From the NCBI RefSeq assembly GCF_000719345.1, contig NZ_JOFX01000034.1, positions 6,830 through 70,829 of the forward strand: DNA of 64,000 bases, written 5' to 3'. The position numbers were made by a program, and so were the translations under genes. Below the pieces are notes generated by a model. The model did no database searches. It was not told the origin of the DNA and saw only the letters and a list, made by a program, of their open reading frames with translations. This DNA comes from Streptomyces sp. NRRL F-2664. GTDB taxonomy: Bacteria; Actinomycetota; Actinomycetes; Streptomycetales; Streptomycetaceae. Positions 32,688 through 40,730 of the stretch are shown here, one piece after another (the stretch's first letter is position 1; each line of letters opens with the position of its first letter).

Positions 32688-33293
32688 TCAGGCTCCTTGG
32701 ACCACCTGGAGCACACCGTTGATGATCTGCTGGACGGCGATCGCCGACAGCATCATGCCGGCGAGCCGGGTCACCAGGACGACGCCGCCGTCCTTGATCA
32801 CCCTGATGATCACCAGCGAGTAGCGCATGGTGACCCACAGCACGACGTGCATGGCGATGATCGCCGCCCAGACGGAGATCTGGCCGGCCGCCCCGCCCGC
32901 CTTCTGCACGGCCAGGATGACCGAGACGATCGCGCCGGGCCCGGCCAGCAGCGGCATGCCCAGCGGGACCAGGGCGACGTTCACGTCCTTGGTCTGCTTG
33001 GGCTCGTCGGTCTTGCCGGTGAGCAGGTCGAGCGCGATCAGCAGGAGCAGCAGACCGCCGGCGATCATCAGGGCCGGGACGGAGACGTGCAGGTAGTCGA
33101 GGATCTGCTGACCGCAGACGCCGAAGACCGCGATGACGCCGAAGGCCACGCAGACAGCCTGCCAGGCCATGCGGCGCTGCACCTTCACGGGACGGCCGGA
33201 GGTCAACGCCAGGAAGATCGGCGTGATCCCCGGGGGGTCCATAATCACAAAAAGGGTGAGAAAAAGGGATCCGAAGACGGCGAAGTCGAACAC
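32688..33293 (-). CDS. marC: MarC family integral membrane protein
   Basis: This 201-residue protein has six predicted membrane helices and the UPF0056/MarC signature: FVIMDPPGITPIFLALT near the N-terminus and VPLGMPLLAGPGAIV in the middle, an internal repeat of the fold. The family's transport substrate is not established; the original link to multiple antibiotic resistance was withdrawn for E. coli MarC. The start is the GTG at 33293 with AAGG about 8 nt upstream. It is 76 bp downstream of the PHP gene on the same strand. Confidence 0.92.
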   Translation of the reverse strand: MFDFAVFGSLFLTLFVIMDPPGITPIFLALTSGRPVKVQRRMAWQAVCVAFGVIAVFGVCGQQILDYLHVSVPALMIAGGLLLLLIALDLLTGKTDEPKQTKDVNVALVPLGMPLLAGPGAIVSVILAVQKAGGAAGQISVWAAIIAMHVVLWVTMRYSLVIIRVIKDGGVVLVTRLAGMMLSAIAVQQIINGVLQVVQGA

Positions 33294-33369
33294 AGTGATG
33301 CCTTGCAGGAGAGAGGGGTGTCGCGAAGAAGAAGAGGGGGACGGGTGGAGCGGGCCGACGGGCGGCCGG

Positions 33370-34233
33370 TCAGCGCTCGCGTCCGCCGGCGCCGGGCACA
33401 GGGAAGGCGCCGGTCGCCCGGCGCGTGATCTCGCCGTAGATCTCGGGGTCGGTCGTGTACTCGCCGAGACGGCAGGTCTTGCGGCTGCCGTGGTAGTCGC
33501 TGGAGCCGGTGGTGAGCAGCCCGAGGGGGGCCGCCAGAGCGCGCAGGCGCGCCCGGGTGTCGGCGTCGTGGTCCATGTGGTCCACCTCGATGCCGTCCAG
33601 GCCCGCGGCCGCCAGCTCGGCTATCGCGGACGCCGGCACGCACCGGCCGCGCTTGACGGCCGCGGGGTGCGCGAGGACGGCGACCCCGCCGGCCGCCTTG
33701 ATCAGGCGTACGGCGTCGAAGGGGTCGAGCTCGTGCTTCTCGGCGTATGCGCGGCCGCCGTCGGCGAGCCAGTCCGGTGTGAAGGCGTCCGAGACGGTGG
33801 GCACGACGCCCAGCTCGACGAGTGCGGTGGCGATGTGCGGCCGGCCGACCGAACCCTCACCGGCGATCCGCGCCACCTGTTCCCAGGTGACGTCCACGCC
33901 GAGCTCCTGGAGCTTGCCGACCATGGCCCGCGCCCGCGGGACCCGGTCGTCGCGGACGAGTTCCCGCTCGCGCGCGAAGTCGGGCTCCTGGGGGTCGAAG
34001 AGGTAGGCCAGCATGTGCACGCCGGTGCCGTCGAGGCGGCAGGACAGTTCGGCGCCGGTCACCAGCGTCAGTCCGGCCGGAAGGGCGGCAAGGGCCTCGC
34101 CGTACCCGCCCACGGTGTCGTGGTCGGTCAGCGCGACCACGTCCAGCCCCGCGGCCGCGGCGTTGCGCACCAGCTCGGCGGGGGTGTCCGTCCCGTCGGA
34201 CGCCGTGGAGTGCGCGTGCAGGTCGATGCGCAC
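33370..34233 (-). CDS. PHP domain metal-dependent phosphoesterase
   Basis: This 287-residue protein is a stand-alone PHP (polymerase and histidinol phosphatase) protein of the YciV/RNase AM type. It starts with DLHAHSTASDGTDTP, which gives the HxH metal ligands, and has ALTDHDTVGG, HMLAYLF, VAVLAHPAAVKRG and SDYHG in the expected order. Relatives hydrolyse 3',5'-bisphosphate nucleotides or trim RNA 5' ends. GGAG lies 5-6 nt before the GTG start. It sits between the DUF6758 gene and marC on the minus strand. Confidence 0.9.
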   Translation of the reverse strand: MRIDLHAHSTASDGTDTPAELVRNAAAAGLDVVALTDHDTVGGYGEALAALPAGLTLVTGAELSCRLDGTGVHMLAYLFDPQEPDFARERELVRDDRVPRARAMVGKLQELGVDVTWEQVARIAGEGSVGRPHIATALVELGVVPTVSDAFTPDWLADGGRAYAEKHELDPFDAVRLIKAAGGVAVLAHPAAVKRGRCVPASAIAELAAAGLDGIEVDHMDHDADTRARLRALAAPLGLLTTGSSDYHGSRKTCRLGEYTTDPEIYGEITRRATGAFPVPGAGGRER

Positions 34234-34401
34234 AGCGGCTCCATGGGTCGTACGGCCGGGGGGACACCCCAGGATAACCGGGCGGAAGGTCCGCTTTCGC
34301 CGGAAGGATCTCCGTGCGGACTCTCGGGCGGGCCGGGGCAGCCTGGCCGGGCGGGCCGGACCGTGGGCGCCGCCGACCCTGCCTGCTCGGCGGGACCGCT
34401 C

Positions 34402-35046
34402 CTACGCCGGGCCCAGGAGGCGCGGGCTCAGCGCCCCGCACGGGAGGAGTTCCACCTCGGCGCCGCCCTCGCGCAGGTCCGTCAGGACCAGCTCGTCGTA
34501 GAGCAGGAGGCCCGACTGCTGCGGCCAGACGATCGCCCACAGCCACAGGCCGCGCGCCTCGCCCGCGAAGACGGCCCGGTCGTCCGGACCGCCCCCCACG
34601 TGCCACAGCGGTGTCGGCCGGCCCGCCGCGACCACCTTGGTGTGGGGCGGCCCGGCCATGTCGATGGACGGGCCGGGGTCGGGCCCGTCGATCCCCGCGT
34701 AGCGCGCGCCGAGGCCGACGCCCAGCTCCTCCGCGATCAGCAGCAGTTCCCCCATACCGCCCACGGGTCCGGGGCCGGAACAGGCGACCACCGTCGCCCG
34801 GCCCCCGCTGCGGTCGTCACCGGCGGACGCCACTCCGGTGAAGAGCCATCCCAGCGGCAGCGGCCACGGCATCCACACCGGCACACGCGCCCGGTGCACG
34901 ACGACGCCCAGGCCCTCCACGCTCGGCGGGATGACGGGTTGCAGGGGGTGGACAGCACCGTGCACCGCGCACTGCCAGGAGTCGGAGAAGAGACCGGGCG
35001 CCCTGACCCGGCCACCGCACTTCGGGCAAGTTGGTTCACCCCTCAT
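34402..35046 (-). CDS. DUF6758 family protein with N-terminal zinc ribbon
   Basis: This 214-residue protein begins with CPKCGGRVRAPGLFSDSW and a later Cys/His, which looks like a small zinc ribbon. The rest is a soluble alpha/beta region with conserved WMPWPLPLGWLFTG and HVGGGPDDRAVFAGEARGLWLW-type strands (described, not a known fold to me). The function is unknown; the family is restricted to Streptomyces and relatives as far as I recall. It ends with an Arg-Leu-rich tail. It lies in a minus-strand run with the SUFU gene upstream (60 bp) and the PHP gene downstream. Confidence 0.8.
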   Translation of the reverse strand: MRGEPTCPKCGGRVRAPGLFSDSWQCAVHGAVHPLQPVIPPSVEGLGVVVHRARVPVWMPWPLPLGWLFTGVASAGDDRSGGRATVVACSGPGPVGGMGELLLIAEELGVGLGARYAGIDGPDPGPSIDMAGPPHTKVVAAGRPTPLWHVGGGPDDRAVFAGEARGLWLWAIVWPQQSGLLLYDELVLTDLREGGAEVELLPCGALSPRLLGPA

Positions 35047-35106
35047 AGGTAGCCACGCTCCTCCCCGCCCGGCCGCCAGTCAAGGCACGGTCACCCGTCC
35101 GGGCTG

Positions 35107-35691
35107 TCAGTCCAGTGCGACAGCGCTACGCAGAGGATCCCGCAGGTCCGTTCCGCGCGCGAGCCAGCGCTCCTGGAGGGCGGCCGCGCCGTGCACCCGC
35201 TTCCAGGCCGCCTCGTTGGCCGTCATGGGCAACAGCGGCAGGAACCGCACCGGCTCCATGGGCTCGTCGAGTTCCAGGTCCTCGACCAGGCCGCCCGGTT
35301 CCGCCACGAGGACGGAACTGAAGGGAGCCCCGTCCCACAGCGGCCCTCCCACGTCGAGCGAGGCGCCCGGCGCCACGACCAGCCCCTCCACCTGCGGGGA
35401 GGCGGCCAGCACCGCGAGCGGCCGGAGCACCTTGTCGGTGTCCGCCAGTCCTCCCCGCACGGTCAGCACCAGTTCGGCGCGGGGGCCGCGCACCGGATCG
35501 GCGACCACGGCGGTGGGATCGGTCATCGGGTTCGCGGACATTCCGAGGGTCGCGTACCGCACGAGGTCGCCCTCGGCGAAACGCAGGACCTCGATGCGGT
35601 CGGTGCCCAGGAAGGTGACGGCGGCGCGGGCGTCGGGTTCACCGAGCGCGGTGCGCAGCCGGGCCTCGACGAGAGCCAGAATTTCTGCCAT
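35107..35691 (-). CDS. Suppressor of fused (SUFU) domain protein
   Basis: The 194-residue protein matches the bacterial SUFU domain: the ATLGMSANPM and RAELVLTV strands, LPLLPMTANE and a C-terminal WLARGTDLRDP. In bacteria some SUFU proteins are immunity or accessory factors of polymorphic toxins, but in Streptomyces most are stand-alone and uncharacterised, and I see no toxin gene next to this one. The ATG at 35691 has TATGCT 6 nt upstream and TTTACC 16 bp before that, with no ribosome binding site, so the mRNA is probably leaderless. A longer upstream frame is spurious. It diverges from corA. Confidence 0.85.
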   Translation of the reverse strand: MAEILALVEARLRTALGEPDARAAVTFLGTDRIEVLRFAEGDLVRYATLGMSANPMTDPTAVVADPVRGPRAELVLTVRGGLADTDKVLRPLAVLAASPQVEGLVVAPGASLDVGGPLWDGAPFSSVLVAEPGGLVEDLELDEPMEPVRFLPLLPMTANEAAWKRVHGAAALQERWLARGTDLRDPLRSAVALD

Positions 35692-35697
35692 GGAACG

Positions 35698-35725
35698 AGC
35701 ATAGAACTCGTATGAGCCGGGTAAA
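35698..35725 (-). promoter_or_regulatory. Promoter for leaderless SUFU mRNA (TTTACC-N16-TATGCT)
   Basis: On the minus strand TTTACC (35725-35720) and TATGCT (35703-35698) are 16 bp apart, and the -10 ends 6 nt before the ATG. This is the best-formed leaderless promoter in the window. Confidence 0.6.
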
Positions 35726-35770
35726 GGACGCCTCTTGACCATCCGTCGGCTGATAGTGTTGACAGCTGTT

Positions 35771-35950
35771 CGGGGCCGCACGCAGAAGCGTTGTTTCAAG
35801 GCCCCGGAGACAGGACGTCCCCCACGGGGGACCGGCCGGAGGAGGTGGGGCTGCGGTGGACCGAAGTCGATCGTGCAGTACCAATCGCTCTTCCGCTTCT
35901 CCGGCGGGCGCTTCCCGCCCTCTGTGATCTTCTGATCAGTAGAAGAGCGA
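35771..35950 (+). promoter_or_regulatory. Structured leader region of corA (hairpins and a three-way junction)
   Basis: The 376-bp region between SUFU and corA contains nested perfect stems. They are 35771-35777/35800-35806, 35817-35823/35826-35832, and then a compact three-way junction. In the junction P1 is 35885-35893/35942-35950 (9 bp), P2 35903-35908/35914-35919 (6 bp) and P3 35925-35929/35934-35938 (5 bp). It lies 118 nt before the corA start. I do not recognise it as the M-box or any other named riboswitch. Confidence 0.4.
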
Positions 35951-36067
35951 CGGCAGAACGTTGTCCTCCCGTCCTGTTCCCTCCCGCCTGCCCGGGCCTG
36001 CCCGCCCGCCGCGCCGGGGGGTCTCCCACCCGTACGGTCCTCAGCCGTGCGTGCGAAGGAGCCTGCC

Positions 36068-37183
36068 ATGTCGATGCTGCCCTACCTGCGTGCGGCCGTA
36101 CGTCCGTCCCTGCGCAAGTCCACCACCGTCCAGCCCGGCTACGACGCCACCCGCGACCCGTCGGCGAGCAGCGCGGTGGTCGACTGCGCCGTGTACCGCG
36201 ACGGCCGACGGGTGCTGGGACCGGCGTGCCTGACGCCCCGTGAGGCGATCCGCCGGGTCCGCGAGGACGGCGGCTTCGCCTGGATCGGCCTGCACGAGCC
36301 GACGGAGGCGGAGTTCGCGGGGATCGCCGCCACCTTCGGCCTGCACCCGCTGGCCGTGGAGGACGCGGTGCACGCGCACCAGCGCCCGAAGCTGGAGCGC
36401 TACGACGACACCCTGTTCACGGTCTTCAAGACGATCCACTACGTGGAGCACGCCGAACTGACCGCCACCAGCGAGGTGGTGGAGACCGGCGAGGTGATGT
36501 GCTTCACCGGTCCCGACTTCGTCATCACCGTCCGGCACGGCGGCCAGGGCTCCCTCAAGGGCCTGCGCCACCGCCTCCAGGACGACCCCGAGCTGCTGGC
36601 GAAGGGGCCCTCCGCCGTCCTGCACTCCATCGCCGACCACGTCGTCGACGGCTACATCGCGGTCGCGGCGGCGATGCAGGACGACATCGACGAGGTGGAG
36701 AGCGAGGTCTTCGCCGCGCCGGCCAAGGGCCGTGCGCGCGGCGGCGACGCCGGCCGGATCTACCAGCTCAAGCGCGAGGTGCTGGAGTTCAAGCGGGCGG
36801 TTTCGCCGCTGCTGCGGCCGATGGAGCTGCTGAGCGAGCGGCCGATGCGGCTGGTGGACCCGGACATCCAGAAGTACTTCCGGGACGTGGCCGACCACCT
36901 CGCGCGGGTGCACGAGCAGGTGGTGGGCTTCGACGAACTGCTGAACTCGATCCTCCAGGCCAACCTCGCGCAGGCGACGGTCGCCCAGAACGAGGACATG
37001 CGCAAGATCACCTCGTGGGCGGCCATCATCGCCGTGCCGACGATGATCTGCGGGGTGTACGGAATGAACTTCGACCACATGCCCGAGCTCCGGTGGGAGT
37101 ACGGCTACCCGATGGTGATGGCGACGATCTTCGGCGCCTGCTTCACCATCCACCGCGCGCTGCGCCGCCACGGCTGGCTCTAG
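36068..37183 (+). CDS. corA: CorA-type magnesium/cobalt transporter
   Basis: This 371-residue protein is a pentameric divalent cation channel of the CorA family in the cytoplasmic membrane. The large cytoplasmic domain includes FAWIGLHEPT, HPLAVEDA and the long helix QDDIDEVESEVF. Two C-terminal helices follow, with the selectivity motif YGMNF near residue 338 between them and a basic C-terminus RRHGWL. The ATG at 36068 is preferred over a GTG seven codons upstream because AAGGAG lies 8 nt before it. A long, structured upstream region may control it in response to Mg2+ or another signal. Confidence 0.92.
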   Translation: MSMLPYLRAAVRPSLRKSTTVQPGYDATRDPSASSAVVDCAVYRDGRRVLGPACLTPREAIRRVREDGGFAWIGLHEPTEAEFAGIAATFGLHPLAVEDAVHAHQRPKLERYDDTLFTVFKTIHYVEHAELTATSEVVETGEVMCFTGPDFVITVRHGGQGSLKGLRHRLQDDPELLAKGPSAVLHSIADHVVDGYIAVAAAMQDDIDEVESEVFAAPAKGRARGGDAGRIYQLKREVLEFKRAVSPLLRPMELLSERPMRLVDPDIQKYFRDVADHLARVHEQVVGFDELLNSILQANLAQATVAQNEDMRKITSWAAIIAVPTMICGVYGMNFDHMPELRWEYGYPMVMATIFGACFTIHRALRRHGWL

Positions 37184-37202
37184 CGTCCGCGCGGCGACCC
37201 CC

Positions 37203-37208
37203 TACGCT
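37203..37208 (+). promoter_or_regulatory. -10 box TACGCT for leaderless mRNA
   Basis: TACGCT fits TANNNT and ends 6 nt before the ATG at 37215; no ribosome binding site is present. Confidence 0.45.
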
Positions 37209-37214
37209 GTCCGC

Positions 37215-37730
37215 ATGACTGTGAGCACGCTCGACCTGGCCCTCGTCGAGGAGGCCACCAAGAAGTCCGGCCTGATCTGGGTCCGCGGCGCCGGGGCGGA
37301 CCGCGCACTGTGGCACGCCTGGGTGGACGGGGCGGCCCACGTGGTCGGCGACGGGCCCGGCGAGCAGCCGTTCCCGGGGCTGGCGGACGGCGCCGCGGCC
37401 GAGGTGACCGTGCGGAGCAAGGACAAGGGCGGCCGGCTGGTGGCCTGGACGGCGACCGTACGGGAACTCGCGCCCCGCGGCGAGGAGTGGCAGGCGGCCG
37501 TCGCCGAACTCAAGGGCAAGCGGCTGAACGCGCCCGACTCGGAGGCCATGACCGAGCGGTGGGCACGCGAATGCCGGCTGCTCCGGCTGGAGCCGGAGTC
37601 GGTCCGCTCCGACCTGCCGGACGGCTCGCTGGCCGCGGCCCCGCTGGGCTCCCCGGCCACCACCCGCAGGGCGGTCCCCGCAGCCCTGCCGAAGCTCCTG
37701 CTCAAGCGCAAGAAGGCCGCCCGGGGGTAG
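37215..37730 (+). CDS. Conserved hypothetical protein, 171 residues
   Basis: I do not recognise a functional family. The protein is soluble, starts with a short helix, has a beta-rich middle (VTVRSKDKGGRLVAW) that would fit a small barrel, and a basic C-terminus (LLKRKKAARG). No signal peptide or membrane helix is present. It follows corA by 31 bp but has TACGCT 6 nt before its ATG and no Shine-Dalgarno, so it may have a separate leaderless transcript. It is convergent with the lipoprotein gene. Confidence 0.75.
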   Translation: MTVSTLDLALVEEATKKSGLIWVRGAGADRALWHAWVDGAAHVVGDGPGEQPFPGLADGAAAEVTVRSKDKGGRLVAWTATVRELAPRGEEWQAAVAELKGKRLNAPDSEAMTERWARECRLLRLEPESVRSDLPDGSLAAAPLGSPATTRRAVPAALPKLLLKRKKAARG

Positions 37731-37767
37731 GGCGCGCCGGGGCCGACCGCGAGGTGCCGGATGCGAC

Positions 37768-38559
37768 TCAGGGCTTGGTGGGGTTCGCGCCCTGGCCCGA
37801 GCCCTTGGAGGGGCCGGGGGCGGGCTCGCCGCCCTCCCCCCTGGTCGTCGGCAGCTGGCTGCCGTAGTCGACCGTCTGGTCCTGCGCGGGCGGATCCAGC
37901 TGGAAGGGCTTGCCCCACTCCGCGAGTTCGACCCGGCCGGCGCCGCCGGCGCGCTCCATGAGCAGGGGGTACGGGGTCCCTTCCAACGACACCGAGAGCT
38001 TGCCGCCCTTGCCTTCGTCCGCGGTCACCTGCACCGCGCGGGTGTGGCCGACCTTGGTGTAGGAGCCCTTGGCGAGCTTGCCCTCCAGGCCCAGCAGGCC
38101 GTCCAGGAGCACGTCCATGTCGGTGAAGCCGCGGAACTGCTTGTAGGAGGGGTCGCCCTCGGGCACCTTCACGTACTTGTCGCCGAGCTTGCCGGCCGAG
38201 TCGGACTGCCCCCAGAACGCCGCACTGGCCTTCAGGTAGAGCTGCTCCCCCACCCGCAGCAGCTGGAAGGTGTCCTCCTTGGACTTCACCTCGCCGGAGC
38301 CGCCGTCCGCTTTGAGCCGCATGTCGACGGTGAAGGACTTGCCGCCGCTGACCAGCGTGCCGGACAGGTGCACCGAGTCGGCCTCGGTCGCGGCCGCCTT
38401 CGCCTTCGCCTCGATCTTGTCGGCGGAGAGCTTTCCGACGCCGTTCGTGCCTTCGTCCGGGTCCTCCCCGCAGCCGGTACCGGTCACGGCGAGGCCCGCG
38501 CACAGCACACCGATGAAGGCGGCCCGGCGCAGCCGCGCGGCGGGGAAGTGGGCGGTCAC
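37768..38559 (-). CDS. LppX/LprG-like lipoprotein
   Basis: This 263-residue secreted lipoprotein has a signal peptide ending near AVTGTGC (lipobox-like), followed by a domain resembling the LppX_LprAFG fold: KIEAKAKAAATEADSVHLSG, then alternating strands with GEQLYLKA and YVKVPEG. In mycobacteria this fold carries lipids (LprG, LppX) across the periplasm; in Streptomyces the ligand is unknown. The C-terminus is Pro/Gly-rich. The GTG at 38559 gives an intact signal peptide; a purine-rich AGAGG lies upstream. It diverges from the MgtE_N/CBS gene over 187 bp. Confidence 0.8.
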   Translation of the reverse strand: MTAHFPAARLRRAAFIGVLCAGLAVTGTGCGEDPDEGTNGVGKLSADKIEAKAKAAATEADSVHLSGTLVSGGKSFTVDMRLKADGGSGEVKSKEDTFQLLRVGEQLYLKASAAFWGQSDSAGKLGDKYVKVPEGDPSYKQFRGFTDMDVLLDGLLGLEGKLAKGSYTKVGHTRAVQVTADEGKGGKLSVSLEGTPYPLLMERAGGAGRVELAEWGKPFQLDPPAQDQTVDYGSQLPTTRGEGGEPAPGPSKGSGQGANPTKP

Positions 38560-38746
38560 GGGCAGGTGCCTCTCGTCGGTCGTCTGCGGCCAGCAGGCAG
38601 CGTACCCGCCCGTGTGCGGCGCCCCGCGCCCCCTCCCCGCGCTCCGCCGGGCCCCGGGCGGACCTCCCCACCAGGACGCCTTCCCACGGCACGGGCTAGC
38701 CTGAGGGGCGGCACGACTGTCGGCACAGGCTCTGGGAGGCGCTCGG

Positions 38747-40018
38747 ATGGTTGCAGGCGCCCCGCGGATCTTCGTCTCGCATCTGTCGGGTGTACCCGTC
38801 TTCGACCCCAACGGCGACCAGGTGGGCCGCGTGCGCGACCTCGTCGCGATGCTCCGGGTCGGCGGCCGCCCGCCGCGGCTGCTGGGCCTGGTGGTCGAGG
38901 TGGTGAGCCGGCGGCGGATCTTCCTGCCGATGACCCGGGTGACCGGGGTCGAGTCCGGGCAGGTCATCACCACGGGCGTCATCAACATGCGGCGCTTCGA
39001 GCAGCGCCCCACCGAGCGGCTGGTCCTGGGCGAGCTGCTGGACCGGCGCGTGACCCTGGTCGCCAGCGGCGAGGAGGTCACCGTCCTGGACGTGGCCATC
39101 CAGCAGCTTCCGGCCCGCCGGGACTGGGAGATCGACCGGATCTTCGTACGGAAGGGCAAGTCGGGTGCGCTGCGCCGGCGCGGCGAGGCGCTGACGGTGG
39201 AGTGGTCGGCCGTGACGGGCTTCTCCCTGGAGGAGCACGGTCAGGGCGCGGAGAACCTCGTCGCCACCTTCGAGCAGATGCGCCCGGCCGATGTGGCGAA
39301 CGTCCTGCACCACCTGACGCCGAAGCGGCGCGCCGAGGTGGCCAACGCCCTCGATGACGACCGGCTGGCAGACGTCCTGGAGGAGCTGCCCGAGGACGAG
39401 CAGGTGGAGATCCTCGGCAAGCTGAAGGAGGAGCGCGCCGCGGACGTCCTGGAGGCGATGGACCCGGACGACGCCGCCGACCTGCTCTCGGAGCTGCCGG
39501 AGGACGACAAGGAGCGGCTGCTGACGCTGATGCAGCCGGACGACGCGGCCGACGTGCGCCGCCTGCTGTCCTACGAGGAGAACACCGCCGGCGGCCTGAT
39601 GACCACCGAGCCGATCGTGCTGCGTCCGGACGCGACGGTCGCGGACGCGCTGGCCCGCGTACGGCAGGCGGACCTGTCGCCGGCGCTGGCGGCGCAGGTG
39701 TACGTGTGCCGGCCGCCGGACGAGACGCCGACCGGCAAGTACCTGGGGACGGTGCACTTCCAGCGGCTGCTGCGCGACCCTCCGTTCACGCTGGTCAGCT
39801 CCATCGTGGACACGGACCTGCCGCCGCTGCGTCCGGACGCCTCCCTGCCCGCGGTGACCACGCACCTGGCCGCCTACAACATGGTCGCGGTGCCGGTGGT
39901 CGACGAGAGCGGTTCGCTGCTGGGCGCGGTGACGGTGGACGACGTACTGGACCACCTGCTGCCGGACGACTGGCGCGAGACGGACTTCCATTCGGAGGAG
40001 GCGCTGCGTGGGCACTGA
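38747..40018 (+). CDS. PRC-barrel, MgtE N-terminal and CBS domain protein without transporter domain
   Basis: The 423-residue soluble protein combines an N-terminal PRC-barrel-like segment (about 1-150), the superhelical MgtE intracellular N domain (about 165-285, with repeated DVLEELPEDEQVE-type helices) and two CBS domains (about 285-415, with YNMVAVPVVDE). In MgtE these form the cytoplasmic Mg2+ sensor that gates the channel; here the membrane part is missing, so it may sense Mg2+ or nucleotides and act on a partner. The next gene, a DUF1003 membrane protein, overlaps it by 11 bp and is the obvious partner. It corresponds to Rv1232c. GGGAGG lies 9 nt before the ATG. Confidence 0.88.
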   Translation: MVAGAPRIFVSHLSGVPVFDPNGDQVGRVRDLVAMLRVGGRPPRLLGLVVEVVSRRRIFLPMTRVTGVESGQVITTGVINMRRFEQRPTERLVLGELLDRRVTLVASGEEVTVLDVAIQQLPARRDWEIDRIFVRKGKSGALRRRGEALTVEWSAVTGFSLEEHGQGAENLVATFEQMRPADVANVLHHLTPKRRAEVANALDDDRLADVLEELPEDEQVEILGKLKEERAADVLEAMDPDDAADLLSELPEDDKERLLTLMQPDDAADVRRLLSYEENTAGGLMTTEPIVLRPDATVADALARVRQADLSPALAAQVYVCRPPDETPTGKYLGTVHFQRLLRDPPFTLVSSIVDTDLPPLRPDASLPAVTTHLAAYNMVAVPVVDESGSLLGAVTVDDVLDHLLPDDWRETDFHSEEALRGH

Positions 40019-40688
40019 GCGGGGGCGCGGCGAGCAGGGACGCGAGCGGCGCCGGGAGCAGATCCGGGAGCGGCGCGAACAGGCGCGGTCGCACGCGGGA
40101 CGCGAGCACGGGCAGCCGGCCGACACGGCGGATCGTGCCGCCGAGCGGGCGGGCAAGTCCGGCCCGGCCGGGGCGAGCGCGCTGGCCCGTCCGCGGGTCC
40201 GGCTGGACCTGCCGCGGGCGCCGCGCCGCTCGCTGCTGCCCGAGTACGACCCGGAGGCCTTCGGGCGGCTGTCGGAGCGGGTGGCGCGTTTCCTGGGCAC
40301 GGGCCGGTTCATCGTCTGGATGACGCTGGTCATCATCGTCTGGGTGCTGTGGAACGTCTTCGCGCCGGACGACCTGCGCTTCGACGAGTACCCCTTCATC
40401 TTCCTGACGCTGATGCTGTCCCTCCAGGCCTCCTACGCGGCGCCGCTGATCCTGCTCGCGCAGAACCGGCAGGACGACCGCGACCGGGTCACCCACGAGC
40501 AGGACCGCAAGCAGAACGAGCGGTCCATCGCCGACACCGAGTACCTGACGCGGGAGATCGCCGCCCTGCGGATGGGCCTGGGCGAGGTCGCCACGCGCGA
40601 CTGGATCAGGTCGGAGTTCCAGGACCTGATAAAGGAGATGGACGAGCGCCGCCTATTCCCGGCGGAACGTGATGAAGGCGACCGCTGA
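40008..40688 (+). CDS. DUF1003 membrane protein
   Basis: This 226-residue protein has an Arg/Glu-rich N-terminus, then the DUF1003 core with two membrane helices (FIVWMTLVIIVWVLW and FIFLTLMLSLQASYAAPLIL, about residues 100-150) and a charged C-terminal coil. The family's function is unknown; it is often adjacent to MgtE_N/CBS proteins, and here the GTG start overlaps that gene by 11 bp, so they are coupled. A joint role in divalent-cation sensing or transport is inference. It ends 42 bp before mrp. Confidence 0.88.
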   Translation: MGTERGRGEQGRERRREQIRERREQARSHAGREHGQPADTADRAAERAGKSGPAGASALARPRVRLDLPRAPRRSLLPEYDPEAFGRLSERVARFLGTGRFIVWMTLVIIVWVLWNVFAPDDLRFDEYPFIFLTLMLSLQASYAAPLILLAQNRQDDRDRVTHEQDRKQNERSIADTEYLTREIAALRMGLGEVATRDWIRSEFQDLIKEMDERRLFPAERDEGDR

Positions 40689-40718
40689 CGGCCTTTCCCG
40701 AGCCGTGCTACCGGGCCG

Positions 40719-40724
40719 TACCAT
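40719..40724 (+). promoter_or_regulatory. -10 box TACCAT for leaderless mrp mRNA
   Basis: TACCAT fits TANNNT and ends 6 nt before the ATG at 40731; no ribosome binding site is present. Confidence 0.45.
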
Positions 40725-40730
40725 CGGGGC

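Noticed and set aside
35107..35691. SUFU gene as immunity gene of a toxin system
   Set aside because: No toxin-like or secretion-linked gene adjoins it; neighbours are DUF6758 and corA.
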